Shown: positions 24,250 to 33,204 of the stretch, piece by piece
How the letters are laid out: every line of letters begins with the position of its first letter
Numbering within the stretch: the stretch's first letter is position 1
Source of the DNA: Haloplanus salinarum
GTDB taxonomy: Archaea > Halobacteriota > Halobacteria > Halobacteriales > Haloferacaceae
Assembly (NCBI RefSeq): GCF_024498175.1
Contig: NZ_CP101823.1
Coordinates: forward strand, 2,734,987 to 2,798,986
DNA length: 64,000 nt
Reading direction: 5' to 3'
Translations under genes and position numbers: made by a program
The notes under the pieces: generated by a model
Database searches by the model: none
The model's input: only the letters and a program-made list of their open reading frames with translations
What the model was told of the DNA's origin: nothing

Positions 24250-24672
24250 ATGAACGAACCGAGCGGCGGAGACCTGACCGACGTCGAGCGCGAGGCGCTT
24301 CACGAGGTGGAACTGGGGGTCGAACACCTCCACCGGGCCCACGGCCACTTGGTCGCCTTCCACCACAGCACCGGGCGGGCGATGGATCACCTGGCGACCG
24401 CCGAGCGGCGACTCCGTGAGGCGGGCCACGAAGGGGCGGCGAACCGGCTACGCGACGAGTACCTCCCGCGGGGCGTGCTGCCGGCCTGCGACGACGAGGC
24501 GGCGGCCGGCCGGTGGTCGTACGACGTGCTGGAGACGTTCCAGGCGACGTTCCTCGAGGACGCGGTGGCGTTCGGCGAGGAGGTCCACGACCGGCTCGCC
24601 GACGGCCGACGGCACGTCGCCGAGCGACAGCAGGAACGGGAGTGGAAGGCACGGGCGCAGGACGGGGAGTGA
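24250..24672 (+). CDS. Conserved haloarchaeal helical protein
   Basis: The 140-residue product is mostly helical and His-rich: VEREALHEVELGVEHLHRAH, LVAFHHSTGRAMDHLATAER and a charged tail ending in EREWKARAQ. The regular helices and several His residues (HHSTG) suggest a four-helix bundle, possibly metal-binding, but no family is recognised. ATG 24250 follows an AT-rich stretch GTGGTATTGTATGAC, probably the promoter region shared with the divergent DUF309 gene. Confidence 0.72.
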   Translation: MNEPSGGDLTDVEREALHEVELGVEHLHRAHGHLVAFHHSTGRAMDHLATAERRLREAGHEGAANRLRDEYLPRGVLPACDDEAAAGRWSYDVLETFQATFLEDAVAFGEEVHDRLADGRRHVAERQQEREWKARAQDGE

Positions 24673-24754
24673 TCGCGGCTCGGGACTCACGGCTCCGCGT
24701 TCGCCGAGATGTTCGTTCGCCTCTCGCTACGCTCGGCGGGGTTGTGTCGGCCGC

Positions 24755-24950
24755 GTCCTGACGGAGTCCCACGCGAACGGCGAGGGACCGGCGGTCCCTC
24801 GGGCAGCCGGTGCGTAGCGCCGGCGACGGAAGGAGTAACCTGACGAAGTCAGGTCACGACTGAAGTGAACGTCCTGACGGAGATTTGAACCCGCCGAGAC
24901 GGTCGACCTCGCTTCGCTCGGCCGCTGCGTCTCGTCTGCTCAAATCTTCC
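24755..24950 (-). repeat. tRNA-Arg(GCG) 3'-end scars
   Basis: GTCCTGACGGAG, the tRNA 3' end, recurs at 24755-24766 and, extended to GTCCTGACGGAGATTTGAAC, at 24871-24890. The latter pairs with CTCAAATCTTCCGG near 24938 as a hairpin. These scars fill the 24673-25008 gap, which holds no gene I can see. Confidence 0.6.
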
Positions 24951-25008
24951 GGTGAGTTTTCCGCGGCACGGACGACTCGCTACGCTCGTCGTATTGTGCC
25001 GCTGAAAA

Positions 25009-25081
25009 CGTCCTGACGGAGATTTGAACTCCGGTCCCTGGCTCCGCAAGCCAAGAGGATAGTCCACTACCCTATCAGGAC
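25009..25081 (-). tRNA. tRNA-Arg(GCG)
   Basis: Read leftward from 25081 it has acceptor GTCCTGA/TCAGGAC, a D-arm with GGGTAGTGGACTATCC, anticodon stem TTGGC/GCCAG around loop TTGCGGA (anticodon GCG), and T-arm CGGAGTTCAAATCTCCG. There is no intron. Confidence 0.93.
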
Positions 25082-25205
25082 TCATTCCTCCATACCCGGG
25101 ATCGACATAAGACGGTTACGATCCGTGGCGGCGCTCGGCGGCGACGGTCAAACGGTGCTTTGAGGCTCCGGAAAGGGTATGGCCGCGCCGGGCGACGTGG
25201 GCGAC

Positions 25206-25658
25206 ATGGACCGACGGACCCTGCTCGGGACGGTGTCGCTGCTCGCGGTCGGCGGCTGTGCCGGACCGCCGGCCGAGCCGTCGCCGGCCGAGCCGTCGCC
25301 GGACGAGCCGCTCCGACTGAGCGACGCGTCGATCCGGGATACGGGGCGGTGTGACGACCCGGAGACGGCGTCGGTCGACGTCTCGGCGTCGCGGGTCCGG
25401 GTAACGGGGTGTGTGACGGGACCGAACGGGTGTTCGATCGCCAGTTTCGGTTCGGCGACGGTCGAGGGTTCCCGGTTGGTCGTGGTCGTGACGACGCGCC
25501 GCGACGCGCCGCCGGAGGTCTCCTGTACGGAGGCGCTCGTCCCCCGTGGTTACGTGGCGACGGTCGACCTGTCGAGCGGGCGGCCGCGGTCGGTGCGGGT
25601 GATCCACGACGCGGCGGGCGGGCGAGAGCGAGTCGCGGACGTGGCCGTGGATTCATAG
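25206..25658 (+). CDS. Lipoprotein, function unknown
   Basis: The 150-residue product starts MDRRTLLGTVSLLAVGGCAG; Arg-Arg before the hydrophobic run and the lipobox AVGGC indicate Tat export and lipid anchoring. A short repeat AEPSPAEPSPDEP links to a domain with four Cys residues beyond the lipobox (GRCDD, GCVTG, GCSIA, SCTEA), probably two disulfides. ATG 25206 is chosen over 25179 because the leader starts there. No family is recognised. Confidence 0.78.
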   Translation: MDRRTLLGTVSLLAVGGCAGPPAEPSPAEPSPDEPLRLSDASIRDTGRCDDPETASVDVSASRVRVTGCVTGPNGCSIASFGSATVEGSRLVVVVTTRRDAPPEVSCTEALVPRGYVATVDLSSGRPRSVRVIHDAAGGRERVADVAVDS

Positions 25659-25780
25659 GCGAAGGCGGGGGTATCGCGGGACGTGAGCCGCCATGGAAAA
25701 CGCCCGGAATCGGCGGATGAGACGGCGACGTTCGGGCAAGGACAACGCTTAACCGGAGGGTTCGCCTGTTGCACGGTACG

Positions 25781-27244
25781 ATGGGTGTAATCGAGGACGT
25801 CTACGAGGACCTCGACACCGACGTGGCGTTCGAGGAGTTCGAGGCCGCCGTCCACGACAAGGTCGAGCAGATGGGGGGGCTCGCCGACGAGGAGACGGCG
25901 GCGATGCTCATCGCCCACGAACTCGAGGACGAGGAGGTGAGCGGCGTCGCCGACATCGATCCCGGGATGGACGAAGTGAAGTTCCTCGCGAAGGTGATCG
26001 GGGTGGGCGACCTGCGGACGTTCGACCGCGACGGCGACGGCGACGGCGACGAGGACGGCGAGGACGCCGACGAGGGCCGCGTCATCAACGTCGACGTGGC
26101 CGACGGCACCGGTCAGGTGCGGATCTCCTTCTGGGACCGGATGGCCCAGTCGGTCGCGGACGGCGAGGTCGACGTCGGCGACGTGCTCCGGATCAAGGGC
26201 CGGCCACAGGAGGGGTACAGCGGCGTCGAGGTGAGCGTCGATCAGGCCGAGATCGACGAGGACGCCGAGGTGGACGTCGAGATCCGGGACACCTACCGGA
26301 TCGAGGACCTCTCGCTCGGCCTCTCGGACGTGAACCTGCGGGGCCGGGTGCTGGCGACGGACTCGGTCCGGACCTTCGACCGCGACGACGGCTCGGAGGG
26401 GCGGGTCGCCAACCTGACGCTCGGCGACGAGACGGGACGGATCCGGGTGACGCTGTGGGACGAGCGCGCCGACCGCGCGACGGAACTCGACGCCGGAACG
26501 AGCGTCGAGGTGGTCGACGGCTACGTCCGGGAGCGCGACGGCGACCTGGAACTCCACGTCGGCTCGCGGGGCGCGGTCGAGGAGATCGACGAGTCGATCG
26601 CCTACGACCCCGAGACGACGCCGATCTCCGATCTGGAACTCGGGCAGACGGTCGACCTCGCGGGCGGGGTCATCGAGACCGACCCGAAGCGGACGTTCGA
26701 CCGCGACGACGGGAGCGAGGGGCAGGTCCGGAACGTCCGACTCAAGGACGAGACGGGCGACATCCGGGTCGCGCTGTGGGGCGAGAAAGCCGACCTCGAT
26801 ATCGACCTCGCGGACTACGTCGTCGTCACGGACGTCGAGATCCAGGAGGGGTGGCAGGACGACCTCGAGGCCTCCGCAGGGTGGCGGTCGACGGTGACGG
26901 TGACCGATCCCCCCGAGGACGCCGCCGGGATCGACGCCGGCGGCGGGAGTGGCGGGGACGGGGGCAGCGACGGGAGTCCGGGGCTCGGTGCCTTCGGCGA
27001 CGGCGGTAGCGACGGCGGTGCCACCGGCGCCGACGCGGACGCCGACGTGACGGACGACGAACCGGCCGACGGCGAGACCGTCCAGTTCACGGGGACGGTC
27101 GTACAGGCGGGCGACCCGGTCGTCCTCGACGACGGGAGCGAGACGCGGAGCGTGGAGACGGACGCGGAACTGCGACTGGGGGAGGAAGTGACCGTGAGCG
27201 GACCGATCCGCGAGGGGCGGATCGACGCGGACGAGGTGTACTAG
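25781..27244 (+). CDS. RPA-like single-stranded DNA-binding protein
   Basis: The 487-residue protein has several OB folds in tandem. Repeated strands carry the motif RTFDRDDGSEGRVANL / KRTFDRDDGSEGQVRNVRL followed by DETGRIRVTLW, in three copies at roughly residues 75-130, 190-245 and 300-345. The N-terminal helical part (MGVIEDVYEDLDTDVAFEEF) and a Gly/Asp-rich spacer before a short C-terminal OB strand set complete it. It protects ssDNA in replication and repair. Haloarchaea have several RPA genes with partner proteins; no partner is adjacent, which fits the stand-alone RPA type. Confidence 0.9.
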   Translation: MGVIEDVYEDLDTDVAFEEFEAAVHDKVEQMGGLADEETAAMLIAHELEDEEVSGVADIDPGMDEVKFLAKVIGVGDLRTFDRDGDGDGDEDGEDADEGRVINVDVADGTGQVRISFWDRMAQSVADGEVDVGDVLRIKGRPQEGYSGVEVSVDQAEIDEDAEVDVEIRDTYRIEDLSLGLSDVNLRGRVLATDSVRTFDRDDGSEGRVANLTLGDETGRIRVTLWDERADRATELDAGTSVEVVDGYVRERDGDLELHVGSRGAVEEIDESIAYDPETTPISDLELGQTVDLAGGVIETDPKRTFDRDDGSEGQVRNVRLKDETGDIRVALWGEKADLDIDLADYVVVTDVEIQEGWQDDLEASAGWRSTVTVTDPPEDAAGIDAGGGSGGDGGSDGSPGLGAFGDGGSDGGATGADADADVTDDEPADGETVQFTGTVVQAGDPVVLDDGSETRSVETDAELRLGEEVTVSGPIREGRIDADEVY

Positions 27245-27290
27245 GAGGGGGTGAGTGCGGGGGTGGCGGACCGCCGTCGGCGATACCCGA

Positions 27291-29357
27291 TTACGGCGTG
27301 TAGGTCGCCTCCCCGTGGAGCGTGCCGGTCGGATCGTCGACCTGCAGTTCGACCGTCCGCGGATCGCCGGTGGTCGTGGTGTTCGGCGTGGTGTAGTCGA
27401 GGCGGTAGGTCGGGGCGGTGATCTCGTCGACGAGATCGGAGAGGATCACGTCGAAGTCGGCCGAGGCGATGTCGATCCACGTGCCGTCCACGAGATTCGC
27501 GACTTCCCGTTTGGTGATCTCGCCGTCCCCGAACGTGAGGTCGGTCGAGACCGCGTAGTAGGTGTATCCGCTGAGGTACCCCTCGATGTCGGATCTCGTG
27601 AGATCGGTGAAGGGTGCGTCCGTGCCCTCCTCATCGACGTGGCCCGAGGCGTCCGTGATGTCGATGATGATCCGCTGGGCGCCCGACCGGTACGTCGAGA
27701 GCGCCGTGCCGCTGTCGGGGGAGAGATTCCGCGTCGCCACGCCAAGCGCGTCGAGGTTGTCCTCCGGGAAATCGTCACCCCCGGTGGCGAAGAGACCGTT
27801 CACGGCGGTCTGAATCGCGTCGGAGTCGGACGTGAAGTCGAGGTCGGTCTCGACCGTGTCTTTGAAGCTGACCAGCGCGTAGCGGGCGTCGATACCCTCC
27901 GCCTCGACGTCGTCGATGAACGACGTGATCTGGGACTGGAGCGTGCTGATCTCGTCGCCCATGCTCCCCGTGTCGTCGAAGACGAACACGATGTCGGCTT
28001 GGCGTTCCCCGGGGTTGAACGTCGCCGTCACGTCCTGATCACAGCCGCCCTCACAGAGCGCGAAGTCCTCGGAGACGAGGTCGCCCGCGTTGCCGGCGGC
28101 GGTGTCGACACGCACGAACGTACTCAGGTCCGGGAACGCCGAGGCGTCCGTGTTCAGGATGGACACCTCCGGATCGGTGGAGACGGTCGTGTCGAAGCTA
28201 CACGGCTCGCACTCGGTGTCGACCGTCTGGTCGTTGTGACGGCACTGCTCGGTGTAGAAGCCGAGGTCGAACGAGACGGAGTCGCTCTGGATCTCGTTGG
28301 CGTGGTCGACCGGGAGCCACCACGAGAAGCCGATGCAGTGCTTGCTCCCCCCCGAGAAACAGTTGCGTCCCATGCCGCCGCCCTCCGACGCGGCGATGTC
28401 GCCGGTGAGGGGGATGCCGTCGCCCGAGGCGGCATCGGTGAGGAAGTCGGCGAGCGAACCGCCGGTGACGAGCCCCTCCGGACTGGTGCCGCGTTGCTGG
28501 ATGTTGTCGCAGTTGTCGTCGTACCACACGGCGACGCGGATCTCCTCCAGGAGTTCGACGTCGCTGTCGGGGATCGCCGACGTCTCGGTGACCACCTCGT
28601 CCGTCGGCCCATCCTCGTCGGGATCGTCCGCCTCGGACTCGGTGGTGCCGTTTTCCCGTGCCTCCTCGAGGTCGCCCGTCAGCCAGACGAACCCGGGGTT
28701 GTCGCACAGGTGGAAGCTGAACGTGACTTCGCCGTAGTCGCCCGGCTTGACGTCCTCGAGGTTGAGGAGGGGGAGCGGGCCGGTACCGTCCCCGTCGTCG
28801 ACGTCGTCGAACGTTGCCTCCCCCCGTCCCGACTCGCTCGAGTTGTTGAGCGTCCGGAGCGACTCGCTCGCGGTCGGGTCGCGGTCGTCGGGCACGTCCG
28901 CGAGGTCGCTGTCGGAGCCACAGATGGTCGTCGCGGCGTCCTGGATCCCGTCGTCGTCGGGGTCCGGATACGCCTCGATCGACGTGTTGTCCATGTATGC
29001 GTCGAGCGAGGAGTCGCCGTCGGTGCCGACCGAATCGTCGGATCGGACCCAGACGTCCGGCGAGGTGGATCCGATCGGGAAGGCCGTCCACGTTCCCGGA
29101 GTGCTGTCCGTCGGCGGCTCCATCCGCGTCTCGACCGACCCCCCGTCGACCTGTGTTTCGTCGGTCGACCAGTCGGAGTAGTGCTCCTCCCAGTCCATCT
29201 TCAAGTCGAGCGTCCCGGCCACCAGCTCGTTGTTCTCGAACGTTTCCTGATCGCTGAAGTACGCGCTGGTACCGAGGCCGGCACCCGCCGACGCGGCACC
29301 GATGGTACCGAGCGCGGCCAGCGCCTTCCGCCGTGAGAGTTCGAAGTCGTCGTTCAT
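27291..29357 (-). CDS. Secreted vWA-domain protein with TasA/CalY-like leader region
   Basis: The 688-residue product starts NDDFELSRRKALAALGTIGA, a leader running into YFSDQETFENNELVAGTLDL, the pattern of SipW-processed TasA/CalY-type matrix proteins. Residues about 45-400 are an acidic beta-rich region with at least seven Cys. A vWA domain (about 445-650) has the MIDAS-like DIVFVFDDTGSMGDEIST, TGGDDFPEDNLDAL and IIIDITDASGH. It is probably a surface or matrix protein in adhesion. A Shine-Dalgarno-like GGGGGTGG precedes ATG 29357. Confidence 0.8.
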   Translation of the reverse strand: MNDDFELSRRKALAALGTIGAASAGAGLGTSAYFSDQETFENNELVAGTLDLKMDWEEHYSDWSTDETQVDGGSVETRMEPPTDSTPGTWTAFPIGSTSPDVWVRSDDSVGTDGDSSLDAYMDNTSIEAYPDPDDDGIQDAATTICGSDSDLADVPDDRDPTASESLRTLNNSSESGRGEATFDDVDDGDGTGPLPLLNLEDVKPGDYGEVTFSFHLCDNPGFVWLTGDLEEARENGTTESEADDPDEDGPTDEVVTETSAIPDSDVELLEEIRVAVWYDDNCDNIQQRGTSPEGLVTGGSLADFLTDAASGDGIPLTGDIAASEGGGMGRNCFSGGSKHCIGFSWWLPVDHANEIQSDSVSFDLGFYTEQCRHNDQTVDTECEPCSFDTTVSTDPEVSILNTDASAFPDLSTFVRVDTAAGNAGDLVSEDFALCEGGCDQDVTATFNPGERQADIVFVFDDTGSMGDEISTLQSQITSFIDDVEAEGIDARYALVSFKDTVETDLDFTSDSDAIQTAVNGLFATGGDDFPEDNLDALGVATRNLSPDSGTALSTYRSGAQRIIIDITDASGHVDEEGTDAPFTDLTRSDIEGYLSGYTYYAVSTDLTFGDGEITKREVANLVDGTWIDIASADFDVILSDLVDEITAPTYRLDYTTPNTTTTGDPRTVELQVDDPTGTLHGEATYTP

Positions 29358-29667
29358 GTGTGCCACCCCCTTTCGGGGACGCTCACCGGTGGAGTCGAAC
29401 CACCGCCGACCGCCGGTCGCCGGAGTGAGCCTATCGTGTTACGACCACCCATACCCATAGCTAATCGTCACTTTGTGTCGGTTAATCCGGAGTTTTCCGA
29501 GCTAACGGTCGATTATCGGTCGGCGCACCGGCGGGCGACGTCGCCCGAAGATAACCCGACGGGAGCGGGGTGCACCACCACGACCGGCGGGTTCGGCGCG
29601 GCGACGGCGGCGACCGGCGCCGTCGATCGGGGTCCCGGCCGGCCGAACGCCACGCTGACGGAAAGGA

Positions 29668-29673
29668 TTATAC
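29668..29673 (+). promoter_or_regulatory. TATA-like box of the histone-deacetylase operon
   Basis: TTATAC, in the context AAAGGATTATACG, lies about 26 bases before ATG 29697. This is the spacing expected for a leaderless haloarchaeal transcript. The rest of the gap back to 29358 holds no gene I can support. Confidence 0.6.
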
Positions 29674-29696
29674 GCGCCACGGACGCCTATCGGAGT

Positions 29697-30128
29697 ATGA
29701 GCGTCGAGTTGCCGTTCGCCCCGGTGGACACGATCATCCGTCGGAACGCGGGCGACCTCCGGGTGAGTGCGGGGGCGGCGGAGGAACTCGCCCGGCGCAT
29801 CCAGGATCACGGGGCGGACCTCGCCGCCGACGCGGCCGACCACGCGACGGCGGACGGGCGAAAGACCCTGATGGCCGCCGACTTCGGCGTCGAGCAGGTC
29901 GTCGACAGGGAGTCGCTCGAACTGCCCGTTGCGCCCGTCGACCGCATCGCCCGGCTCGAAATCGACGGTCGCTATCGCGTGTCGATGGACGCACGGATCG
30001 CCCTCGCCGACATCCTCGAGGATTACGCCGACAACGTCGCGGCCGCGGCGGCGACGCTCGCGGATCACGCCGACCGGCGAACGATCCAAGCCGAGGACAT
30101 CGAGACGTACTTCGCCCTCTTCGAATAG
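29697..30128 (+). CDS. Archaeal histone doublet
   Basis: The 143-residue product has two histone folds end to end. The first starts LPFAPVDTIIRRNAGDLRVS and the second LPVAPVDRIARLEIDGRYRVS; each continues with the long alpha-2 helix (AAEELARRIQDHGADLAAD / ARIALADILEDYADNVAAA) and an RKTL/RRTI turn before the last helix. Haloarchaeal histones are such fused dimers, with acidic surfaces suited to high salt. Its stop is followed immediately by the ATG of a deacetylase gene, suggesting one operon. Confidence 0.93.
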   Translation: MSVELPFAPVDTIIRRNAGDLRVSAGAAEELARRIQDHGADLAADAADHATADGRKTLMAADFGVEQVVDRESLELPVAPVDRIARLEIDGRYRVSMDARIALADILEDYADNVAAAAATLADHADRRTIQAEDIETYFALFE

Positions 30129-31130
30129 ATGCAGTTCGGCTACACCGAAACCTGTCTCGGGCACGACACGGGCGAGCGGCACCCGGAGACGGCCGACCGG
30201 CTGCGGGCCATCCGACAGCAGCTCTCGCGCCGGCACGCCGTCGAGTACGTGGCGGCCGATCCGGCCTCGATATCGGCCGTCACCGCGGTCCACGACGAGG
30301 AGTACGTCGACGAGCTACGGGAGTTCTGTGCGAACGGCGGCGGGAACTGGGACCCCGACACCGTCGCCTCCGAGGGGACGCTGGACGCCGCGCTGGCGAG
30401 CGCGGGACTGGCACAGTGGGCCGCCGAGCGCGCCCTCGCGGGCGACGACGGCCGCCGGACGCCGTTCTCGCTCGGGCGGCCGCCGGGCCACCACGCCGTC
30501 GCGGACGACGCCATGGGCTTTTGTTTTTTCAACAACGCCGCCGTCGCCGCCCAGACGGTCATCGACGACGGGGCGGCCGACCGGGTCGTCATCTTCGACT
30601 GGGACGTCCACCACGGCAACGGGACGCAGGACATCTTCTACGACCGCGACGACGTGTTCTACGCGTCGATCCACGAGCAGGGGCTGTATCCGGGGACGGG
30701 CGACGCCGACGAAATCGGCTCGGGCGCGGGGGAGCGGACGACGTTCAACGTCCCTCTCGAATCGGGTGCCGGCGACCCCGACTACCTGCTCGCGTGGGAG
30801 ACGATCGGTGCGGCGGTCGAGCGGTTCGATCCGGACCTCCTGCTCGTCAGCGCGGGGTTCGACGCCCACCGTCACGACCCCATCTCGCGGATGCGCCTCT
30901 CGACGGAGGGGTACGCCCTCCTCACCGACGCGGTGCGGGAGACGGCCGACGCCGTCGGCGCCGGCCTCGGGTTCGTCCTCGAGGGGGGCTACGGTCTCGA
31001 CACGCTCTCGGAGAGCATCGCGACCGTCCACGAGACGTTCGACGGGCGGTCGCCGGTCGGGGACGACGACGAGCCGACGGCGGCGACCCGCGACCTGCTC
31101 GACGACCTGCGGGAGCGCCACGACCTGTAG
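30129..31130 (+). CDS. Histone deacetylase-family enzyme
   Basis: The 333-residue zinc deacetylase shows RPPGHHAVADDAMGFCFFNN (paired catalytic His), DWDVHHGNGTQDIFY (zinc Asp and His), SAGFDAHRHDP (second zinc Asp) and EGGYGLDTL (the loop usually ending in the transition-state Tyr). The start FGYTETCLGHDTGERHPE is the substrate-rim region. It probably deacetylates lysines on proteins; the start codon directly after the histone stop makes chromatin or other DNA-bound proteins plausible targets. It ends flush against the converging CCA-enzyme gene. Confidence 0.93.
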   Translation: MQFGYTETCLGHDTGERHPETADRLRAIRQQLSRRHAVEYVAADPASISAVTAVHDEEYVDELREFCANGGGNWDPDTVASEGTLDAALASAGLAQWAAERALAGDDGRRTPFSLGRPPGHHAVADDAMGFCFFNNAAVAAQTVIDDGAADRVVIFDWDVHHGNGTQDIFYDRDDVFYASIHEQGLYPGTGDADEIGSGAGERTTFNVPLESGAGDPDYLLAWETIGAAVERFDPDLLLVSAGFDAHRHDPISRMRLSTEGYALLTDAVRETADAVGAGLGFVLEGGYGLDTLSESIATVHETFDGRSPVGDDDEPTAATRDLLDDLRERHDL

Positions 31131-32480
31131 TCACGGGCCGGGATCGAAGTAGCGGGCGAGAGGGACGCCGAACTCGTCGGCCAGCGCGGCCACGTCGTCG
31201 CCGACCAGCAAGTCGTAATCCGCCTCCAGGGTCGTCTCGACGTGGGCGCCGAGTGCCACGTCGAAGATGGCGTCGCCCGCGAGGAGGTCCCGGGGCGTCG
31301 TGACCTCGCGCTCGCGTTCGACGACGTAGCGGTCGGCGTCGAGAAACGGGCCGTAGGTGTCGGTCCCGGCGTAGGCCTCGTAGAACCCGGTCGCGTGCTC
31401 GCGGACGTGAACCGGGGGGCCATCGTGGCGCTCGATGGCCGGGAGTTCGTCGACGGCGAGTTCGACCAGGAGGACCGCCCGTTCGTCGGCGAACGTCGCG
31501 GAACGGAGGGGGTCGAACCCCCGGCGTTCGAGTTCTCCGACGATTCCATCGAGGGACTTGCGAAGCTGTGGGTAGAGCTGGTCGTCCACGAGGTCCGGCG
31601 TCTCGAAGACGACGGCCACCGGGGTCGTGCCCCGGCGGTCGAGGTGGGCGCGGACCGCGTCGGGCTCCAGGGGGTCCGGCTCGGACGGGTGGAAGGGGTC
31701 CTCGCGGGGGTCGGCCAAGAACTCACGGGCGTGGTGCTGGAGGCGGGCCACGTTTTCGGCGGCGCAGACGGCGGCGACGTTGCGCTCCGGGTCGGTCGGG
31801 TCGACGACGACGAGCGGGTCGTCGAAGGTCGTCGTCCCGTGGGCTTCGGGGTCGTGCCGGACGGGCGGCTGCCAGTCGGCCGCGGCACGGAGGAGCGCCT
31901 CGAACCCACCGTACTCGAGGACGAGGAGTTCGGAGAGGTAGCCCGAAAAGCCGCGAGTCCGGAGGTCGCTGCCGTAGGCACCGATGCCGGTCAGGAAGGC
32001 CTTGAACAGGCGCACGTCCCGTTTCAGGTCGGGATCGAGGCGTTCCTGCAGGTAGGCGTCGTGGAAGGGTGTCCGGTCGACCGCCGACTGGATGGCCGTC
32101 GCGTCGTCGACATCGTAACAGGGGACGAGGTCGACGTCGAACCCCCGTACGTCGCCGGTGACGTAGGGGTGTTCGGCGTACTCCTCGTGGCCGTCGGGGA
32201 GGGCGGCGCGGCCGACGGCGAGCCCGTAGCGCTCCAGTTCGTCGCGTGCGAGGTCCGGCGGGAAACAGACGAAGAGGTCGATGTCGCGGTCGTCGGCGAG
32301 CCACGTGCCGCGGGCCGTCGACCCGACTTGGACGATCCTGGCGTCGACCGGTAGCTCCGAGAGGGCGTCCCGAACCCGAGCGGTCAGGTCGTCGACGGCG
32401 GCCCGGAGTCGCTCCCGCTCGGCCGGGGCGGGCGTCACGCGGTCGGCCACGCGCGAGAGCACCGCCTTCGAATCGCTCAT
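31131..32480 (-). CDS. cca: CCA-adding tRNA nucleotidyltransferase (archaeal class I)
   Basis: The 449-residue enzyme adds or repairs the 3' CCA, needed here because none of the tRNA genes in the window encodes CCA. The nucleotidyltransferase motif is VQVGSTARGTWLADDRDIDLFV, with the catalytic Asp pair DRDIDLF; the third carboxylate is in FDVDLVPCY. The archaeal middle domain (RLFKAFLTGIGAYGSDLRTRGFSGYLSE) and tail domains follow. Length is typical (about 440-460). Confidence 0.95.
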   Translation of the reverse strand: MSDSKAVLSRVADRVTPAPAERERLRAAVDDLTARVRDALSELPVDARIVQVGSTARGTWLADDRDIDLFVCFPPDLARDELERYGLAVGRAALPDGHEEYAEHPYVTGDVRGFDVDLVPCYDVDDATAIQSAVDRTPFHDAYLQERLDPDLKRDVRLFKAFLTGIGAYGSDLRTRGFSGYLSELLVLEYGGFEALLRAAADWQPPVRHDPEAHGTTTFDDPLVVVDPTDPERNVAAVCAAENVARLQHHAREFLADPREDPFHPSEPDPLEPDAVRAHLDRRGTTPVAVVFETPDLVDDQLYPQLRKSLDGIVGELERRGFDPLRSATFADERAVLLVELAVDELPAIERHDGPPVHVREHATGFYEAYAGTDTYGPFLDADRYVVEREREVTTPRDLLAGDAIFDVALGAHVETTLEADYDLLVGDDVAALADEFGVPLARYFDPGP

Positions 32481-32592
32481 GGAGGGGTCATCCGTCCGGT
32501 CGGGCGAAAGGGTGTCGGTCGCGTGTGACCGACCGACGGGGACCGGGTAAAAACGAAAGCCCTTTGAGGCGACTTCGACTATCGGAAATCGA

Positions 32593-32665
32593 GCCGTCGT
32601 AGCTCAGATGGTAGAGCACCTCGCTGTTAACGAGGTGGTCCCAGGTTCGAGCCCTGGCGACGGCG
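32593..32665 (+). tRNA. tRNA-Asn(GTT)
   Basis: Acceptor GCCGTCG/CGACGGC, D-arm GCTCAGATGGTAGAGC, anticodon stem CCTCG/CGAGG with loop CTGTTAA (anticodon GTT), and T-arm CCAGGTTCGAGCCCTGG. There is no intron and no encoded CCA. Confidence 0.96.
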
Positions 32666-32698
32666 CCTCCTTCGACGTTACCCGCGGAGTCCCCGACT

Positions 32699-32780
32699 CA
32701 TACTGTGTATTGTACGTCAGTACCGGTGGTTCGCCGGACTGTCCGAACCACCGGGACACAGTTACAATACTCCGTATCAG
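32699..32780. repeat. Nested palindromic intergenic element, copy 3
   Basis: Outer arms ATACTGTGTATTGTA and TTACAATACTCCGTAT enclose the inner pair CCGGTGGTTCG / CGAACCACCGG. It lies between tRNA-Asn and the converging gtrA-like gene, whose TGA stop it provides. It is more diverged than copies 1 and 2. Confidence 0.72.
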
Positions 32781-33202
32781 CCCTGCCACGTCCACCGCGA
32801 GTCGAGGACGTAGCGGTAGACTCCGCTGACGACGATACCCACGCCGTTGGCGACGAGGTAGGGGATGGTCACAGCGGAGACGAGGGCGTAGAGCACGCCG
32901 ACCTGGATCGGGATGGCCGAGCCACGGACGAGGTTCGTCCGCAGGAGTCCCCGGCCGTACTCGCGCCAGCCGTCGTGTCGGGAGTCGTAGAACGTCCAGC
33001 GGTTGTTCACGCCGTACTGGAGGATGATCGTCGTCTCGATGGAGAGGACCGCCGCGATCAGATACTGGACGTTCCCCCACTCGACGAGCGTGCCGAGCAG
33101 GGCCGTCTGGAAGCCGGCCGCGGCGGCACCGACGACGAAAAACCGGCGGATCTGTGGGGCCTCCGGACCGACCAGGATCGCCCGCAAGAAGCGCCTGAGC
33201 AT
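32777..33202 (-). CDS. GtrA-family membrane protein
   Basis: The 141-residue product has four membrane helices in the GtrA pattern: RRFFVVGAAAAGFQTALLGT, IAAVLSIETTIILQYGVNNRWTF (with the conserved Asn-Asn/Arg-Trp-Thr-Phe turn), then two more helices ending SGVYRYVLDSRWTWQG. GtrA proteins help move or bind polyprenyl-linked sugars at the membrane in cell-envelope glycosylation. The sulfatase-like gene that starts upstream (33205) is 2 bp away, so the two form an operon. Confidence 0.88.
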   Translation of the reverse strand: MLRRFLRAILVGPEAPQIRRFFVVGAAAAGFQTALLGTLVEWGNVQYLIAAVLSIETTIILQYGVNNRWTFYDSRHDGWREYGRGLLRTNLVRGSAIPIQVGVLYALVSAVTIPYLVANGVGIVVSGVYRYVLDSRWTWQG

Positions 33203-33204
33203 CG

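Noticed and set aside
27255-29336. Long rightward open frame opposite the vWA protein
   Set aside because: It mirrors the codon pattern of the opposite gene, has no recognisable domain and has an Arg/Val-rich composition typical of shadows.
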